Under the pieces are notes generated by a model, which was given only the letters and a program-made list of their open reading frames with translations, was not told where the DNA came from and made no database searches. DNA of 64,000 nucleotides from assembly GCA_037389465.1 (NCBI GenBank), contig JAZARR010000185.1, positions 186,001 to 250,000 of the forward strand, given 5' to 3'. Positions 11,690 to 22,046 of this stretch are shown in pieces. How positions within the stretch are numbered: position 1 is the first letter of the stretch; each line of letters begins with the position of its first letter. The position numbers and the translations under genes are program-made. The stretch is from Baylisascaris procyonis (lineage: Eukaryota; Nematoda; Chromadorea; Rhabditida; Ascarididae).

Positions 11690-13270
11690 CACATAAAAAA
11701 AACCTTTTTTTTTGCAAATTATAGGCTCGGGCTTGAAGCGCACAACTTTTCAACAGCTAAATCACATCAATGATAACGTCCTTTTAACATCAAAATGTGG
11801 ACCTTTGAAGGAAGTAAGTTTATAGATTCCGGTTTATAGCGTAAGTTTATAAGAATGAAGCGTAAGTTTATAAGAAAAGAAAGATTCCGGAATTCGTATC
11901 CTCCTGGAACTCGTATATATTCAAGCATGGAGAGTTAATAACCAGATAACACGGTAAATAACAGCTGTGCTATCTGGATTAAACGTTATACCTGCAAAGG
12001 TGAACCTTTAGCTACCGCCAATGGGAGCAGATCATAAAAAATACTTCTACATTATAATGTTGGAGCACTAGGACTGATCCATCCGATAAATTAACTATAC
12101 AAAGGAATCACAAAAACATCTCTGATCATAAATAGGGCATGCAATCATGCGTTTAAAACCCACAAGGTTTTGAAGGTAAATGAATGAATAAACAAAGAAA
12201 AAGCAACAAAAGAAAGAGGAAACCCGAATAAACAAAATAAAGAATGAATAAATGAGCAAACGAAATAAAAAATAAATAAACAAAATAAATAAATAAATAA
12301 AATAAAAAACGTAGACAAACAAGAATGTAGACATGAACACGCGAAAGTAAATTCTTACAGGTGTAGGGATAAAAGTGCTACAACATATGTTTTCATGGAA
12401 TTTTCACGCGACGTCTACCTGCGATGTCTAGGTAAAGTTGAGGTAAGAGAAGAGGATAGGGATAGAGGATGATCTAGTCTAGAGATAAACTATGCGTAAG
12501 AGGGGCAGTGCCACCCTTTTCGATGACCACCTTGAGCCAAATTATAGAATTCAAAACGGTAAAAATAACTGTTGTAGCACTCCTGCCCACACCTGTCTTA
12601 CTTGCCGCCATCAACTCGTAGCTACGAAAGCAGCACCAGACTTGTATCATTGAAATAAAATTACGAGCATTCAGTTGCACGATGGTGACCCTACTTCTCT
12701 ATAAGTTACTAAGGTTATTATCGTTACGAGGATCTAAGGTCTTTGCTGATCATCCTCAGAAATAGTTGGACCTGAAGTTCAAGCTTAATACAACTGTTTG
12801 CATATCTAGCCAAAGCGTAGAGATGCTTCGGAGAGGTTGGTTTTTTGTACAGTCTTCTAAGGTGCTGAAAATAATTGAGGCATTGAAGTTTTTTTGAGTG
12901 ATACATCGATCTTATTCTCTCTCTCTTTTTTTTCAATTACTCTATAATATACTACTTTCATATCTATTATCTTCCAATGAAACCCATTTATTATGAATTT
13001 AATTATTTATTTCACTCAGCTATTTCTTATTTGTCGAAAAGAATATTCTGCTTCCAGCCGATATCGTTTGATATCCACTCCTCCACCTTTTACGCTGCGA
13101 TTGAGCTGTTTCGACTCTTCAACTTTTATTTCATAGTTGGTGATTTAGAATCTTTCCTCTTAAATTTGCATGTTTTAGAGAATCGTTGTAAATTTGCATA
13201 ATTTAGAAAAATTTGATTGTTTATTCGATTTTCTCAATGATCTTCATTGTTCCATTAATCGGAACTAGTC
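11690..13270. other. Intergenic stretch without a recognised gene
   Basis: The stretch is AT-rich. It contains a short tandem array of a GCGTAAGTTTATAAGAA-type unit at 11814-11880 and an A-rich tract of AAATAAAC-like repeats at 12180-12310. Open frames here are short and lack convincing splice context. It is probably the 5' flank of the RMI1-like gene and the 3' flank of the DM9-like gene. Confidence 0.5.
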
Positions 13271-13279
13271 GTGGGACGT

Positions 13280-13351
13280 GGCCGCGTAGTCTAATCGGTA
13301 AGACGTCCAACTCCTAGTAGAAAGGTTACGGGTTAGGTTCCTACCTCGGTC
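13280..13351 (+). repeat. tRNA-Arg(CCT)-like sequence, probable SINE head
   Basis: The 72 bases fit a tRNA cloverleaf: a seven-base acceptor stem with six pairs, a D loop with TAATCGGTAA, a seven-base anticodon loop CTCCTAG (anticodon CCT, arginine) and a T loop of TTAGGTT type. The anticodon and T stems are badly paired, so it is not a functional tRNA. A second, partial copy of its 3' part lies at about 13540-13585. This suggests a tRNA-derived SINE family rather than a lone tRNA pseudogene. Confidence 0.62.
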
Positions 13352-13769
13352 AGGAGTTTTCTCAGGTTTGTCGCATTCCGCGCTTGCTTCTCAATCAGAC
13401 TCGTAAGCCACCTTTTCTAGTCATGGAGAGTTTAGTTCCTTCAAAAATCCGTTGTAGTTGCTATGAGATTTGTGGGCTAAAGCAGCTTAACAAATAAGCT
13501 GAACTGAGTTGTAATGAATAAAACTGGATCTATTAAATAGTACACAGGTTCTACCCCTGCCTGGGTCAGGAGAGTCTTCACCTCCCCTCCGTTTTGTAGC
13601 ACACATAAAAGTGGAGGAGAGGCTTCGCCCCACGCCCTATGTAACACACACAAACGGGAAAGGGAAGCGCACCCAACTGCCCATCCCCGCATCGAAATGG
13701 AACAGCAAACACGTGTGCGATCGAAATGGAACAGCAAACAAGCCCCTCCATGGCGGAATGAACAACAAA

Positions 13770-13931
13770 TTACATAATGGCAGAAAATAATGCTTGGAAA
13801 GGCGTGGCGTCGAACTTATATCCTGGCTTTGCCTTACGGCAAAGAACCATCTGTTGCTGCACCTCAGGGCCTCTGAGAATGTTTTCTTTACCACTGAAAG
13901 CAGCACTCGCCTTTTCATCACGAATATCCAC
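13770..13931 (-). CDS. DM9/DUF3421-like gene, last exon
   Basis: After the acceptor AACTATCAG the exon reads VDIRDEKASAAFSGKENIL, then a VLCRKAKPGYKFD block, and stops at TAA (13770-13772). It continues the previous exon in phase 0, giving the junction QILGK|VDIRDEKAS typical of a nematode family of secreted or extracellular proteins that resemble DM9/DUF3421 domains. The function of that family is not established. The short tail after KFD may be the true C-terminus. Confidence 0.78.
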   Translation of the reverse strand: MDIRDEKASAAFSGKENILRGPEVQQQMVLCRKAKPGYKFDATPFQALFSAIM

Positions 13932-14160
13932 CTGATAGTTACTTGCGATCAGCATTGAGAGCAAATTTCACCAGCAAGCTAGTGACCTCATCCATCAGAC
14001 AAATCACTACACTTATCAGAATCGTATTGCTGATCGTATTGCTCATCTCAATTAGGCACCAAAGCAGAGAACAAATAATTCGATGTAATCGGAGGGGGGG
14101 GGGCTGATTGAAATTAAATCATTTAAAAAGATCATTCGATCGGCAAAAACAACAACTAAC

Positions 14161-14307
14161 CTTGCCAAGAATCTGTTTACCATCGAAATCGGCAACATAT
14201 GGAGGTATGATTCCTTTGGGATAGCCAACATAAACAGGAATCCATTCTTTCTGCCCAAACTGATCACAAACCGAGAAGGGAATCCAACCATAGTTGAAAC
14301 CACGTAC
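14161..14307 (-). CDS. DM9/DUF3421-like gene, FNYGWIPF exon
   Basis: The exon encodes 49 codons between a CTAG acceptor and a GTTAGT donor, phase 0 to 0. It reads VRGFNYGWIPFSVCDQF, then EWIPVYVGYPKGIIPP and DGKQILGK. The aromatic start, the PV-x-V-x-x-x-K-G-x-I-x-P core and the GK end resemble a DM9-type repeat, so the assignment to a DM9/DUF3421-like family is by pattern only. Longer open frames over this stretch on the same strand are in the wrong frame. Confidence 0.8.
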
Positions 14308-14373
14308 CTAGTCACTCAATTCCATGAGCAATTGCAGTGAACCGACTTGTTGCTGTACTCACTGTTGAACCAC

Positions 14374-14505
14374 CTGAATGAAGCCGCAATATAAAACTGC
14401 ACCATATTCACTGACGTCAGGGTCGTTGCATTGATGGATGCGAAGTTCGAAAAATTGTTTCCGATCCTTAGCACCACATTTCACGTATGAAACATTGATC
14501 CACTC
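14374..14505 (-). CDS. DM9/DUF3421-like gene, WINVSYVKCG exon
   Basis: The frame reads EWINVSYVKCGAKDRKQFFE, then LRIHQCNDPDVSEYG and LYCGFIQ, to a CAG|GTGGTT donor in phase 0 that joins the next exon. The acceptor is either CAG at 14508 or GAG at 14506; only the latter joins the preceding exon in phase. Four cysteines in 44 residues suggest an extracellular domain. Not recognised beyond its position in this gene. Confidence 0.6.
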
Positions 14506-14724
14506 CTCTGGCCCAAAAAAAGCACGTGCAGAGGTTTACACGCCAAATTTACTTCAATGAAGGCAGACTGAAAGTTATACTTGATCTCCAAGCTTTCTAC
14601 ATCCTCTGGATGTCTTAGCCTTCCGATCTGTTTTTAGCACAATTCACAACAACGTTCTTGTTGAGACACTCGCAGATATATCGCGTTATAGCTAAACCTC
14701 ATTCATTTTCTGCATACCACTTAC

Positions 14725-14921
14725 GCGGCCATTCTCGTTATAGATTCGACCCATAATTGGTTCCCCTTGCTGGTACCAAAGAGCGACGTATTGATCCGGG
14801 TTTTGACCCAGCGCTGTATCCAACGTTTTCCCGAGCGCTTTCACCAAATTCTTTTCAGGGAGCGGATCGCCCATTCTTACATCCATCCATTCATCGATCA
14901 ATACCAATGGTGGAAGAGGAC
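14725..14921 (-). CDS. DM9/DUF3421-like gene, QYVALWY exon
   Basis: The acceptor is ATTCTATTTAG and the donor CGC|GTAAGT. The exon encodes LIDEWMDVRMGDPLPEKNLV, then ALGQNPDQYVALWYQQGEP and IMGRIYNENGR. The QYVALWY-x-x-G-x-P-I-M-GR motif is shared with the decayed domain at 15420-15687, so the gene is built of repeated modules. It starts in phase 1, so at least one upstream exon, presumably with a signal peptide, is missing from this reconstruction. Confidence 0.8.
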
Positions 14922-15419
14922 CTAAATAGAATTGCACAAGTCGCTACTTAGCAACAAATAGTGCGAAAAAACGAGAGCTGCACATCAATGAATTGTAGTA
15001 TACCTCAGTATCTCTTATTAATAGCATACTTGAAATCACTCCTTTATCACTATCACTTCTAAGCATTGAAAACTCACATTAAAAATGCTGGCCATGCCAA
15101 AAATCTGCAGCAGTTAGATTTTCTTTTTGTCACATGATATTGATGAGAATTTTTCCTTCTTTGTTCTTTTCACGATGCACCTTCCTTTCTATCATCGAAA
15201 AATGAAATTGTGATATCAGCAGCTTAGCACCGAGTTTCCAATATACACTAAACCCCACCGCAATCAACGACGGTGGATATCTTAGGTTCCATGTCATAAA
15301 GACTCTCTTCTATCAGACTTGCATCGCCCTTAGTCCTAAAATACCTCAGATAGAGAAGATCCTCTCAGGACTCGTCCGGATGAAGAGACTACAGTGCAGA
15401 ACAAAAAGCAGTACCGTAC

Positions 15420-15687
15420 CTGGATTTGACCGCCTAAGTCCTCAATTCCGGTGAGTTCGGCCACCTTGAATGGGAAAGAATACCCGACGACTCCTCCGTT
15501 GTTCCACGCCCTCCCATGCATCGGTATCCCATTCTTGTACCATAGCGCAACCTACATACTGTTCTGCCCAAGCGCCTTCATTGGGTTGGCAGGAAATGGC
15601 CAGCCAATCGGCCCAAACGCCCGTGTCTTCTTGTGCCGGCGGATTCGGCACCACTCGGGAGACTTCAATGAACACAACGACTTTAAC
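15420..15687 (-). pseudogene. Decayed extra DM9-like module
   Basis: A proper acceptor (GATGTAG) and donor (CAG|GTACGG) survive. The module switches frame after TGVWADW and carries an in-frame TAG just before [20 protein letters not shown]. Compared with the intact module at 14725-14921 it lacks about nine codons around that TAG. The end, [12 protein letters not shown] in phase 0, resembles the end of the intact exon at 14374. It is either a dying duplicate or a sequence-error hotspot. A BEL/Pao remnant begins about 300 bp beyond it. Confidence 0.65.
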
Positions 15688-15984
15688 CTACATCACAACG
15701 GTGCTTTTCCATTAATGCGCCTCTTTTATAGCCCCTTCTTATGAAAATTCCCGATGGAGTGTATGCAAGTTTTCAGCCAAGTTTATTACCGCTCTTAACC
15801 TTTAGTTCAAACCTAGAGAAGGGAATACCTTTCTTTCATCAAAAATGTCATATTATCTTGCTCGCCCTTTTTTATCTTAAACGTCTTCGGAGGCAAACAA
15901 TTTACGTAAAAAAAGCACTTTGGCAACATCGTTCTCGCGCATGTCTCTTCCCTCGATTTCGGCTCATGAAGGAAAAAAAGAAAA

Positions 15985-18100
15985 AAACCGCAATGATGAA
16001 ACTATGGTACAATTATACAGTACAACAGCTTACGATTCCCAGATTAGAACTGCTCGGAGTACTAACAGGACGCGCCTCTTTAACTTTGTATCGAGATAAC
16101 TGCGTCTCCGGGCTCTACAAAAATATTTGTGGTCCGACAGCAAGGGTGCGTGCACTCGCTTGGCTACAACAGAAAAGAAGACAAACTGCCTCGGTTCGTA
16201 AAAATCGCCTCAAGAAATACGGCTCTCGAAAGGTAAAAACTAGACATACGTCAGGAGTTGCGATAAATTCGATGACATCGCTACGTGGGATGCTCTGCAG
16301 CAGAACTGATGCGAAATCGCCAGCGGTGCCTGGACCTTCCTGGCTGTCGGAAGGCAGACTTCAGTGGCCGTCCTCAATTGAACCACGTATTCTTCCCTTG
16401 GAGGCACTAGAGGGTGTAAACGCCACCATTCATGACTCTAATCATCAACAGACAAGCGCAGTGCCAGCTTCCTTATCTGTACAGCCGTTCAGCATTCCGA
16501 ATGCGGGCAGGCTCAGCAACTGGGAGCGGATGATCCGTACAACAGCCTGGATGATATGATACACTCGTATGACTCGAAAAACTCCTGTCACTGACTCCCT
16601 GCATACTCGATCAAAGGCCTACTAACTAGCTGTGATTTGCAGGTGGCCGAAATTTGCCTTCTCCGTCAAGCCGAAGCGAAGACCATACTGCAGGACGACA
16701 TTGACAAGAGGGAACTCCACAAGGACGACCACGAAGCTTGGAGATGCTGCGGCCGACTCATGGAAACTGCACTTCCTTATACTAACAAAGCACCCGCATT
16801 CCTCTCACAGAATGAGCGCATCACCCCTCATTCTTCGCGAACATCGACTGTTTCTGCACGGAGGAGTCTCCAGTACCTTGAGCCGACTAAGAACATGCTG
16901 CTGGGCATCACAAGGGTGACAAGCGGTCAAGCAAGCACTGCAAAACCATTGCTTCTTGCGTCCCTGGTGGAAAGCGAAACCCTTTGCACTCCAGTACCTT
17001 GACCCGGCTAAGAACACGCTACTGGGTACCACAAGGGTGACAAGCGGTCAAGCAACCGCTGCAAAACCATTGCTTCCTGCGTCCCTGGTGGAAAGCGAAA
17101 CCCTTTGCACTTCTGAAAATGCCCGCCCTACCGACGATTAGAGTGCAAAGAGCTCCGGCGTTCGCATCCACCGCAGTCGACTATTTCTGTCCTATCATGG
17201 TCAAGGAAGCGGATGGCAATCACAAAAAGCGGACAGCTCTCTTCACCTGTCTTGCAACGAGAGCGATTCTCTGGAGCTCACCGACGACTTGTCCGCAAAT
17301 GGGTTTGTACACTGCCTTCGACGACTCATCGCAAGGGGCGTGCCGCAGCAGTTACTCTCAGACAACGGTACCAATTTCCGTCTAAAGCAAGGGCTCTGAA
17401 GTTGATCCCGAGGCACAAAGTCTAGATTCGACCTTTGTAACAGCGCTAACACCCTGGAAAGGTTGGGTCTATGAACGCATGGTGGGAATTGTGGAGCAAG
17501 CCTTGAAAAGCGCTATCGGACAACGCCACTCACTGCGGAAGCAGAAGCAGTAGTGAATCAGCGGAAGCTGACATACATTGCTCCAGATTCTCTTCAGGTA
17601 CTCCGACCGATCGACTTCACCCAGCCGTGTGCAAAACTTTTACTCAATATCGAAGCCGACAACATCAGCGACCCCGATTACTGACCGACAGCTCCATCTA
17701 CGCGCAAAGCATTAGTTCAGCTTTGCAGGGACACCCAAAAATCGCTCGATCGCTTTTGGGAAATCAGGCACAGAGAATATCTATAGCTCCCGCGCGAACG
17801 GCACCAATGGCATACTCATCAGGGACGCCACCGAGCGTTGGCGAAGTTGTCTTGTTTCAGAGGTCCCCTTCGACACCGCAAGGATGTTGGCAATTGGCAA
17901 GAATCATCGAGGCGGAACCGGACAAGGATCAGCACATCCGCACCGCCAAAATTCACACTGCTAACGGTCAGAGATTGCAACGACCAGTGTTCCTTTTTTT
18001 GCGTTTGGAGGTCAGCGAGAAATGTAGGTCGCAGAGGGAATGCAATAATTCGACTGACACACAGCAAGCGACCGAAAGTGATAGCCAGCCGACCTAAGAT
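15985..18100 (+). pseudogene. BEL/Pao LTR-retrotransposon pol remnant
   Basis: This is a decayed plus-strand BEL/Pao polyprotein, recognisable in shifting frames. LTIPRLELLGVL marks the RT/RNase H border near 16030; ALAWLQQKRR lies in RNase H near 16155; VAEICLLRQAEAK and KDDHEAWRC near 16640-16745 precede the integrase; IRVQRAPAFASTAVDYF near 17140 carries the first integrase acidic residue; YERMVG-type and SALQGHPKIA segments follow to about 17740, and a C-terminal GEVVLFQ block near 17840. Many frameshifts and stops, plus a 121-bp internal duplication, show it is inactive. No gag or first half of RT is visible. Confidence 0.85.
16871..17112 (+). repeat. 121-bp tandem duplication inside the BEL/Pao remnant
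   Basis: Two copies of a 121-bp unit, each starting CAGTACCTTGA, lie at 16871-16991 and 16992-17112. They differ at only a handful of positions and repeat the zinc-binding region that leads into the integrase core. Confidence 0.92.
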
Positions 18101-18587
18101 ATTTGGTTTTTTTTTCACGACAAAGAAAAAATTTGTAGGTCTCAGTTGAATTCGGCCGCTGTATCGAGAAGAATAACCACACCGGTTCAAAACATGACCA
18201 TACGCAGATGAGTTGGACTAAGTGCCTATCAGGCAACTGATTTAAACTCAACCGGGAATGCAAATGGGACCGGGACGAGTTTAAGCCCTTACACAGAAGA
18301 GAAGCATGTTGGGAGAAAATGATAATGCAAGGCTAAACAAGCCACGAAAACATATAAAGCATAAAATTAAGCATAATCAGCAGTAGGCTGCAATAATGTT
18401 TTCAAAACAACTCAAACAATGCTCACGTTCGCTGAAACAAAACTGATAACTATGCAGTTGAAAACCTATCGTATCGGCCTAGTTTATATCGGTACTCGTG
18501 GTCAGTGACAAAACGCCCTTCAGATCCGATCGGTGCTATTCTTTCTATTGGGTATGGCGCCAAAGAGCCAATACCAAGATATCTGTT

Positions 18588-19229
18588 TGTGATGTATCAT
18601 TGCAGTGATCACATTTGCCCGCATAGTCGACTCTCTTTGAGTGCTCTTGGCATAACGCCATTGTTCTTCTATTGTGCTCTTGACGGTATCTGAGGCCTAT
18701 AAAAGGCGACTCTCAGGCCGTCAGAGTTAGTTCTTCTTCTTCATTCGTCTTCCTCCGGTCGTCGGCTCTCACACGTCACTTTTCCCCAGTCGACTTTGCC
18801 TTGTCCCCGTTCGCTCCTGTTGTTGTTGCATATTCGTCTTTGGAGCCGTTATATTCCCTGCGACCGTGTGGGGCGTTGGTAGCGTGGCAACGAGGGGAGA
18901 AACAACTCGTTTGCGACGTTAACTCAAACCGAAAGCGAAGATACAACAACTGACTAACAAGCAAGACCGCCGCCTATTTATAGCCTCGGCTACGGCCCTG
19001 AATGCGCGGGAAATCATAATCCACACGGGTAGATATCATATCACGGTCAGCCTAGTGTGAGCATAAACCAATTACACAAATGAAGATCACCGCGAATACT
19101 GCAATTGCAGCACTCAGTTGGTCACAATAGATCACTCGTTAACATTCCCCAGTAAAGCGTTTCCACTATCTCCACGTGCTTTAGTCCACACTCGGCCTAT
19201 CTCTGCACGTCGTCGCTGATCAACGCAAC
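18588..19229 (+). mobile_element. Probable BEL/Pao LTR (split by a nested solo LTR)
   Basis: The segment starts TGTGATGTATCATTG, has a TATA box (CTATAAAAGG near 18700) followed by a probable transcription start region, and ends CAACGCAACA. It is followed by AATTGGTGTTC, which looks like a primer-binding site. Removing the nested element and one target copy leaves an LTR of about 350 bp. It may be the 3' LTR of the adjacent pol remnant or the 5' LTR of another truncated copy; the primer-site-like sequence favours the latter. Confidence 0.5.
18859..19144 (+). mobile_element. Solo LTR with 5-bp target duplication TTCCC
   Basis: This 286-bp element is of the same family as that at 6375-6679, beginning TGCGACCGTG and ending CGTTAACA. 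TTCCC flanks it on both sides (18854-18858 and 19145-19149). It is inserted inside another LTR, so it is younger than that LTR. Confidence 0.88.
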
Positions 19230-19428
19230 AAATTGGTGTTCAGTACAACACTTTCAAAATCATTGTCATAAAAATTGGTTTATATCGTCAACTTAACAAC
19301 AATAAATATAGAAAAAACTTGGGCCGTTCAACAGTTCGAACTCAATTTTAGTTGAAAGGACTAAACGAGTCTTAATAAAAACATAATAAACCATATGAAT
19401 TAACGAGATTTATAACTCTAGCTTCGAC

Positions 19429-19430
<2 letters not shown>

Positions 19431-19488
<58 letters not shown>
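19431..19488. repeat. (TA)n microsatellite
   Basis: About 58 bases of TA dinucleotides at the left border of the Penelope-like region. Confidence 0.95.
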
Positions 19489-19491
<3 letters not shown>

Positions 19492-19519
19492 ACTGTTGTT
19501 TAGCAGGCGGACGATCGAC

Positions 19520-20605
19520 AGACATGGTTGCATGATAGTTTATATTTCTGACCATGTAATCCGCCGTGTAGAGATTGATAATACTTTATGTCGATGCTTC
19601 GTCTGTGAGAGAGGGAAACTGGCGTGAAGGATCGTTTGCTCCCATATATGACTCTCATAAAAGGACCAAGGGAGGGGAGGGGGAAGGGAACGGCATCGTG
19701 CATTTGAGGTCAGCACCAACGTAGCAAAATCTGGCAATCAGGATGTAGAGCACATATTCAGACGGGGAACCATATATTTCCAATCCAGACGATCCTTTCG
19801 ATTTGATCATTTCATTTTAGCGCGCGGAGCAAAACAACCAAAAAATTGCTTTATTTGTACTGTGTCGACTGTGCACTTTTGATCTGCATTTTTATCCTAT
19901 TTATGTCTAAAGTGATGGTGTGATAGTTTACATTTGTGACCATATAACAAGTCTAGTAGAGATGGAATAATACTTTATGCTGACGTTTCGGCTCTTTGAG
20001 CCGTAATTATAGCACACCAAGTTGAAAATCATCACCTAAACATACCACGTCACATTTCATAGAATTATGATAGCTGCCGCTTTTATGCAAAGGAAAGAAA
20101 GGAAGGAAAAAGGAAGAAAGAGAAAGATGAATTCAAAGCTCGCGGGACGGAAGGTTAGTGACGGTGGATAAGCCGACACAGCCGTTAGTCCTTACTTTTA
20201 GCGAGTTTATGAGGTGAGCTTCTCTGGTCTTGCGGATTAGTGTGCCTTCGCGGTGAGCAAGTAAATTGAAAACAATATTAGTGGCCTGAAGGTTGTCGAA
20301 TTTGGTAACGTGCTTGGCCACTGGGCATGCAGTATGCAATCGCGATAGTGGTAAGGACATGCTTAGCATAAACTCTGTAATGTGCTCGTGCATAAAACGG
20401 TTCGTTTCACCGACATAGATCTATTCACATTCGCAGCAACGAACAGAATAAGCAACATCTTTCATGCAGCAGTCGCTTGGATTGTTCATGACTAGTTCCA
20501 TCGGCTGTTGATCAACATCTAACTTACTTTCGCCAACGCCTTTCTTTGCTATACCGAAGCGAAAAACATGGCGTTATCCCTCAATTTATTACGGACGCTA
20601 CGAAT
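19520..20605 (-). pseudogene. Penelope-like element fragment with GIY-YIG endonuclease
   Basis: On the minus strand the frame reads NNPSDCCMKDVAYSVRCCEC, a stop, then IYVGETNRFMHEHI, the start of a GIY-YIG nuclease domain. Histidine and KTREAHLINSLKVRTNGCVG segments follow, ending near 20133. The cysteine-rich stretch before IYVGET is the usual linker in Penelope-like retroelements. The 3' flank (19520-20100) holds two direct repeats of a roughly 70-bp motif (19524-19600 and 19920-19985), as in the terminal repeats of these elements. An in-frame stop shows it is decayed. Confidence 0.78.
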
Positions 20606-21890
20606 TGTAAATGGATCCTATCTTGCGCATTCGTTATATCGATGATACGTTGATTACCTATCTAGATATCCTAAACACCTCTAACATCTATCTGACACTC
20701 TCAGTAATGCTGATACTCTATCATATACAATCGAAAACCCACCTGCAGAACACTTGCCCTTCCTCAACAACCATGTTTTCCGTTCTAGAGCTAAATTTTT
20801 CGCCGCTTGGTATACCAAACCTTCAAATGTTCTTGTTAATGCACTCTGTCTACCAACCTAACATAAAACGTAATGTTGTATTCCCGTTCATAAAAACTCT
20901 CCATACCGTCAGCCTCAGTCTAGACCATAGAAGCGTGGAAACCTCTCTTCGCCGCGACCAGCCTAATCTTGTCGCCAACGGTCACTATCCTTACTTTTCA
21001 TCCGGTATAAACCACAGCATCTTTCAACCCCTCTCTTCTTCCTTGAACACGTATTAAACACGATCGGAATGTCCAGGCCTCCCTCTCCATCCCCTACGTA
21101 AGTGGCGGTTTTACGGATGAGCTTTCCTTCTCCTGAATAAACATCGCATCTCAATTGAATTAAGCGCCACAACACCTCCCACACTCCGACAAGTTCTCGC
21201 GCACTAGCGACTATGTATCGTCTGTGCTATAACCCCTCTAAGTGTATTATATGCTTCACGAACAATCCAGGTGACTGCTGCATGAAAGCTTTGCTTATTC
21301 TGTTCCTTGCTACGCATGTGAATACAATATATAGGCGAAACCTTCTGTCTCGCAATTTTTGAATTCATTATTTTCTTCTTTTTTCTTTTCTCTTTCTTTT
21401 TCCCTTGCATAAAGGCAGTAGTTTTCATAATTCTATAAAATATGGCGAAGTGTGTCTACATGATGATTTTCAGGTTAGTGTGCTGTGATTGTGGCTTAAA
21501 GAGCCGAAGTGTCAGCATGGACTATTAGTCCATCTCTGCTCAACTTATTACACGGTCACGAATCCAACTACCACGCAATCAGTTTACACATAAACATGAT
21601 AAAAATGCATATCAAAAATTCACGTCCGACACAGAAAAAATAAAAATCTTTTTGGTTGTTTTGCTCCACGCGCTAAAATGAAATGCACAAATCGAAAAAA
21701 TCGAATGGATTGGAAATATGCGTTTTGGATATGAACATGATATGTGCTCCTCATGCTGATTGCTAGATTTTCCTATGTTGATGCTGACGTCAAATGTACG
21801 ATGCCCTTTTGCCCTTGGCCCTTATATAAGATTGTATATATCGCAGCAAACGATCCTCCATGCCAGTTTCCCTGGCTGAAAAGGCTCAAC
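19590..21890. repeat. Large imperfect inverted repeat formed by two Penelope-like copies
   Basis: The reverse complement of 19590-20560 matches 21200-21890 closely over several stretches, for example TTTTTGGTTGTTTTGCTCC at about 21650 and TTTATACG-poor flanks around it. The copies share coding linker, 3' untranslated and terminal-repeat sequence. They face away from a centre near 20600. Confidence 0.8.
20611..21370 (+). pseudogene. Penelope-like reverse transcriptase fragment
   Basis: The open frame 20611-21057 starts MDPILRIRYIDDTLITYLDI; YIDD at 20635-20646 is the catalytic aspartate box. YQPNIKRNVVFPFIKTLHTV and the following segments match the RT thumb region of Penelope-like elements. 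Beyond the stop another frame reads IPYVSGGFTDEL and TPPTLRQVL, then NNPGDCCMK and YIGET, so the element continues into the start of its GIY-YIG domain. About 290 bp of that domain is deleted compared with the inverted neighbour. Dead copy. Confidence 0.8.
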
Positions 21891-22046
21891 ATAAAGCAGA
21901 CATGGGTACGTTAGCCAATCATTACTACATAAATATAAAGCTAATTCACCTCAGCAACATACTGAGGGCATTTTTTTTTTCAAAAATACAGCGAAAAATT
22001 TCCCAACATAAAAAATTTACTCCTAACACTAGACAACACTCAGCTC

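Noticed and set aside
12095..12340. Hydrophobic 81-codon minus frame
   Set aside because: It is the translation of an AAATAAAC-type low-complexity tract and has no real membrane-protein features.
13280..13351. Functional tRNA-Arg gene
   Set aside because: The anticodon and T stems each have several mismatches, so only a tRNA-derived repeat is supported.
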